DNA from: Rickettsiaceae bacterium
Lineage (GTDB): Bacteria > Pseudomonadota > Alphaproteobacteria > Rickettsiales > Rickettsiaceae
Assembly: GCA_021741085.1 (NCBI GenBank)
Contig: JAIOYM010000005.1
Coordinates: forward strand, 1 to 26,321
Length of the DNA: 26,321 nucleotides
Reading direction: 5' to 3'
The position numbers were made by a program, and so were the translations under genes. This document shows, piece after piece, positions 25,797 through 26,321 of this stretch. The notes below the pieces were generated by a model. The model ran no database searches, was not told the DNA's origin, and worked only from the letters and a program-made list of their open reading frames with translations. Numbering within the stretch: the stretch's first letter is position 1; every line of letters begins with the position of its first letter.

Positions 25797-25833
25797 TTAT
25801 TGATTAATATTTAATTACACTAGTAATCAATAA
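25797..25833. repeat. Perfect 10-bp inverted repeat before the holin-like gene
   Basis: TTATTGATTA (25797-25806) and TAATCAATAA (25824-25833) are perfect inverted copies with a 17-base spacer. The right arm ends 11 bases before the ATG at 25845, where a ribosome binding site would be expected but none is visible. It may act as an operator or as an RNA hairpin controlling translation. There is no T-run, so it is not a normal terminator. Confidence 0.6.
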
Positions 25834-25844
25834 TTCTAAACCCT

Positions 25845-26297
25845 ATGACTACATTAATAGCAGCACTAATAGGATTTTTTAGTTCAATTATCCCTGAATG
25901 TTTAAAAATTTTTAAAGATTATAGAGATAAACAACATGAACTAGATATTTTTGATAGACAAATCAAAATATCCAAATCTTCTCAAGATGAAAAACTAAGA
26001 GAGATAGAACTCAACAAATATACTCAAACCTTCACTGAATTATCGGCATTATATAAAACCTATAATAGCGGGATAAGCTGGATTGATGGTTTTAATGCTA
26101 CCGTTAGACCAATGCTTGCATACAGCTTCTTTTTTTTATACGCCTTTATTAAGTTTAAACAATATCAAGCTCTACAAAGCGCGATGGAGTTAGAATATAA
26201 TTTACAGATGCTATGGAACTTGGAAGATCAAGCAATATTTACTAGTATCATAAGCTTTTACTTTGGCCAACGTACTTTTCGTAAGATTTTGAAATAA
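25845..26297 (+). CDS. Holin-like three-TM protein (gene transfer agent / phage type)
   Basis: The 150-residue protein has a first hydrophobic segment at residues 3-19, a long charged helix (about 20-70) and a W79-x-DG turn leading into NATVRP (84-89). A second membrane segment follows at about 91-104 and a third at about 131-141, ending in the FYFGQR motif (138-143). This layout, with the W..G.NA..RP and F.FG.R motifs, matches the small 3TM holin family found in alphaproteobacterial gene transfer agents and some phages, where it permeabilises the inner membrane for lysis and release. No Shine-Dalgarno sequence is clear, and a 10-bp inverted repeat lies just upstream. No other phage gene is visible, although the window ends 24 bases later. 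A structural or regulatory role taken over by the host is possible. Confidence 0.75.
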   Translation: MTTLIAALIGFFSSIIPECLKIFKDYRDKQHELDIFDRQIKISKSSQDEKLREIELNKYTQTFTELSALYKTYNSGISWIDGFNATVRPMLAYSFFFLYAFIKFKQYQALQSAMELEYNLQMLWNLEDQAIFTSIISFYFGQRTFRKILK

Positions 26298-26321
26298 TTG
26301 ATGAAAACTAGCAAAACTGGA

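Noticed and set aside
26301..26321. ATG followed by six codons at the right edge
   Set aside because: A start three bases after the holin-like stop is plausible for a downstream gene, but seven codons are too few to support a call.

Overview
This AT-rich window looks like the chromosome of an obligate intracellular alphaproteobacterium of the order Rickettsiales. The main clues are a Tlc-type ATP/ADP translocase, which is typical of energy parasites, a TlyC/CorC-like CBS protein, and an oversized VirB6-like protein of the kind found with Rickettsiales type IV secretion systems. The nuo cluster is also incomplete: it starts at nuoG. A class A penicillin-binding protein argues for a Rickettsia- or Midichloria-like lineage that still makes peptidoglycan, rather than Anaplasma, Ehrlichia or Orientia. 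I do not assign a genus.

Left part, all on the minus strand (1-8087, read right to left): ybeY, tlyC/corC, terC, a membrane-anchored pentapeptide-repeat protein, tlc with a near-consensus promoter, an unrecognised 555-residue membrane-anchored protein, and the N-terminal 194 residues of a PpiD/SurA-type periplasmic folding factor that runs off the window at base 1. Several of these act in or across the cell envelope.

Centre (8084-17426, minus strand): the second half of respiratory complex I, nuoG-H-I-J-K-L-M-N, in canonical order. Most junctions overlap or nearly touch, which indicates translational coupling. The last gene, nuoN, overlaps ybeY by four bases, so the complex I operon appears to read into ybeY and tlyC.

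Right-centre (17427-22285): an unrecognised six-cysteine protein of 246 residues and an orphan VirB6/TrbL-like protein of 1120 residues, both on the minus strand. Between them are three perfect or near-perfect 17-bp tandem repeats and intrinsic-terminator-like hairpins facing both ways. This is the least conventional part of the window and the best place to look for new biology.

Right end (22286-26321, plus strand): a bifunctional class A penicillin-binding protein (mrcA type) with an extended -10 promoter, an AI-2E/PerM family permease, and a small three-TM holin-like protein resembling those of gene transfer agents and phages. A perfect 10-bp inverted repeat lies just upstream of the holin-like gene. 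No rRNA, tRNA, insertion sequence or CRISPR array was seen. No gene-free stretch exceeds 300 bases.
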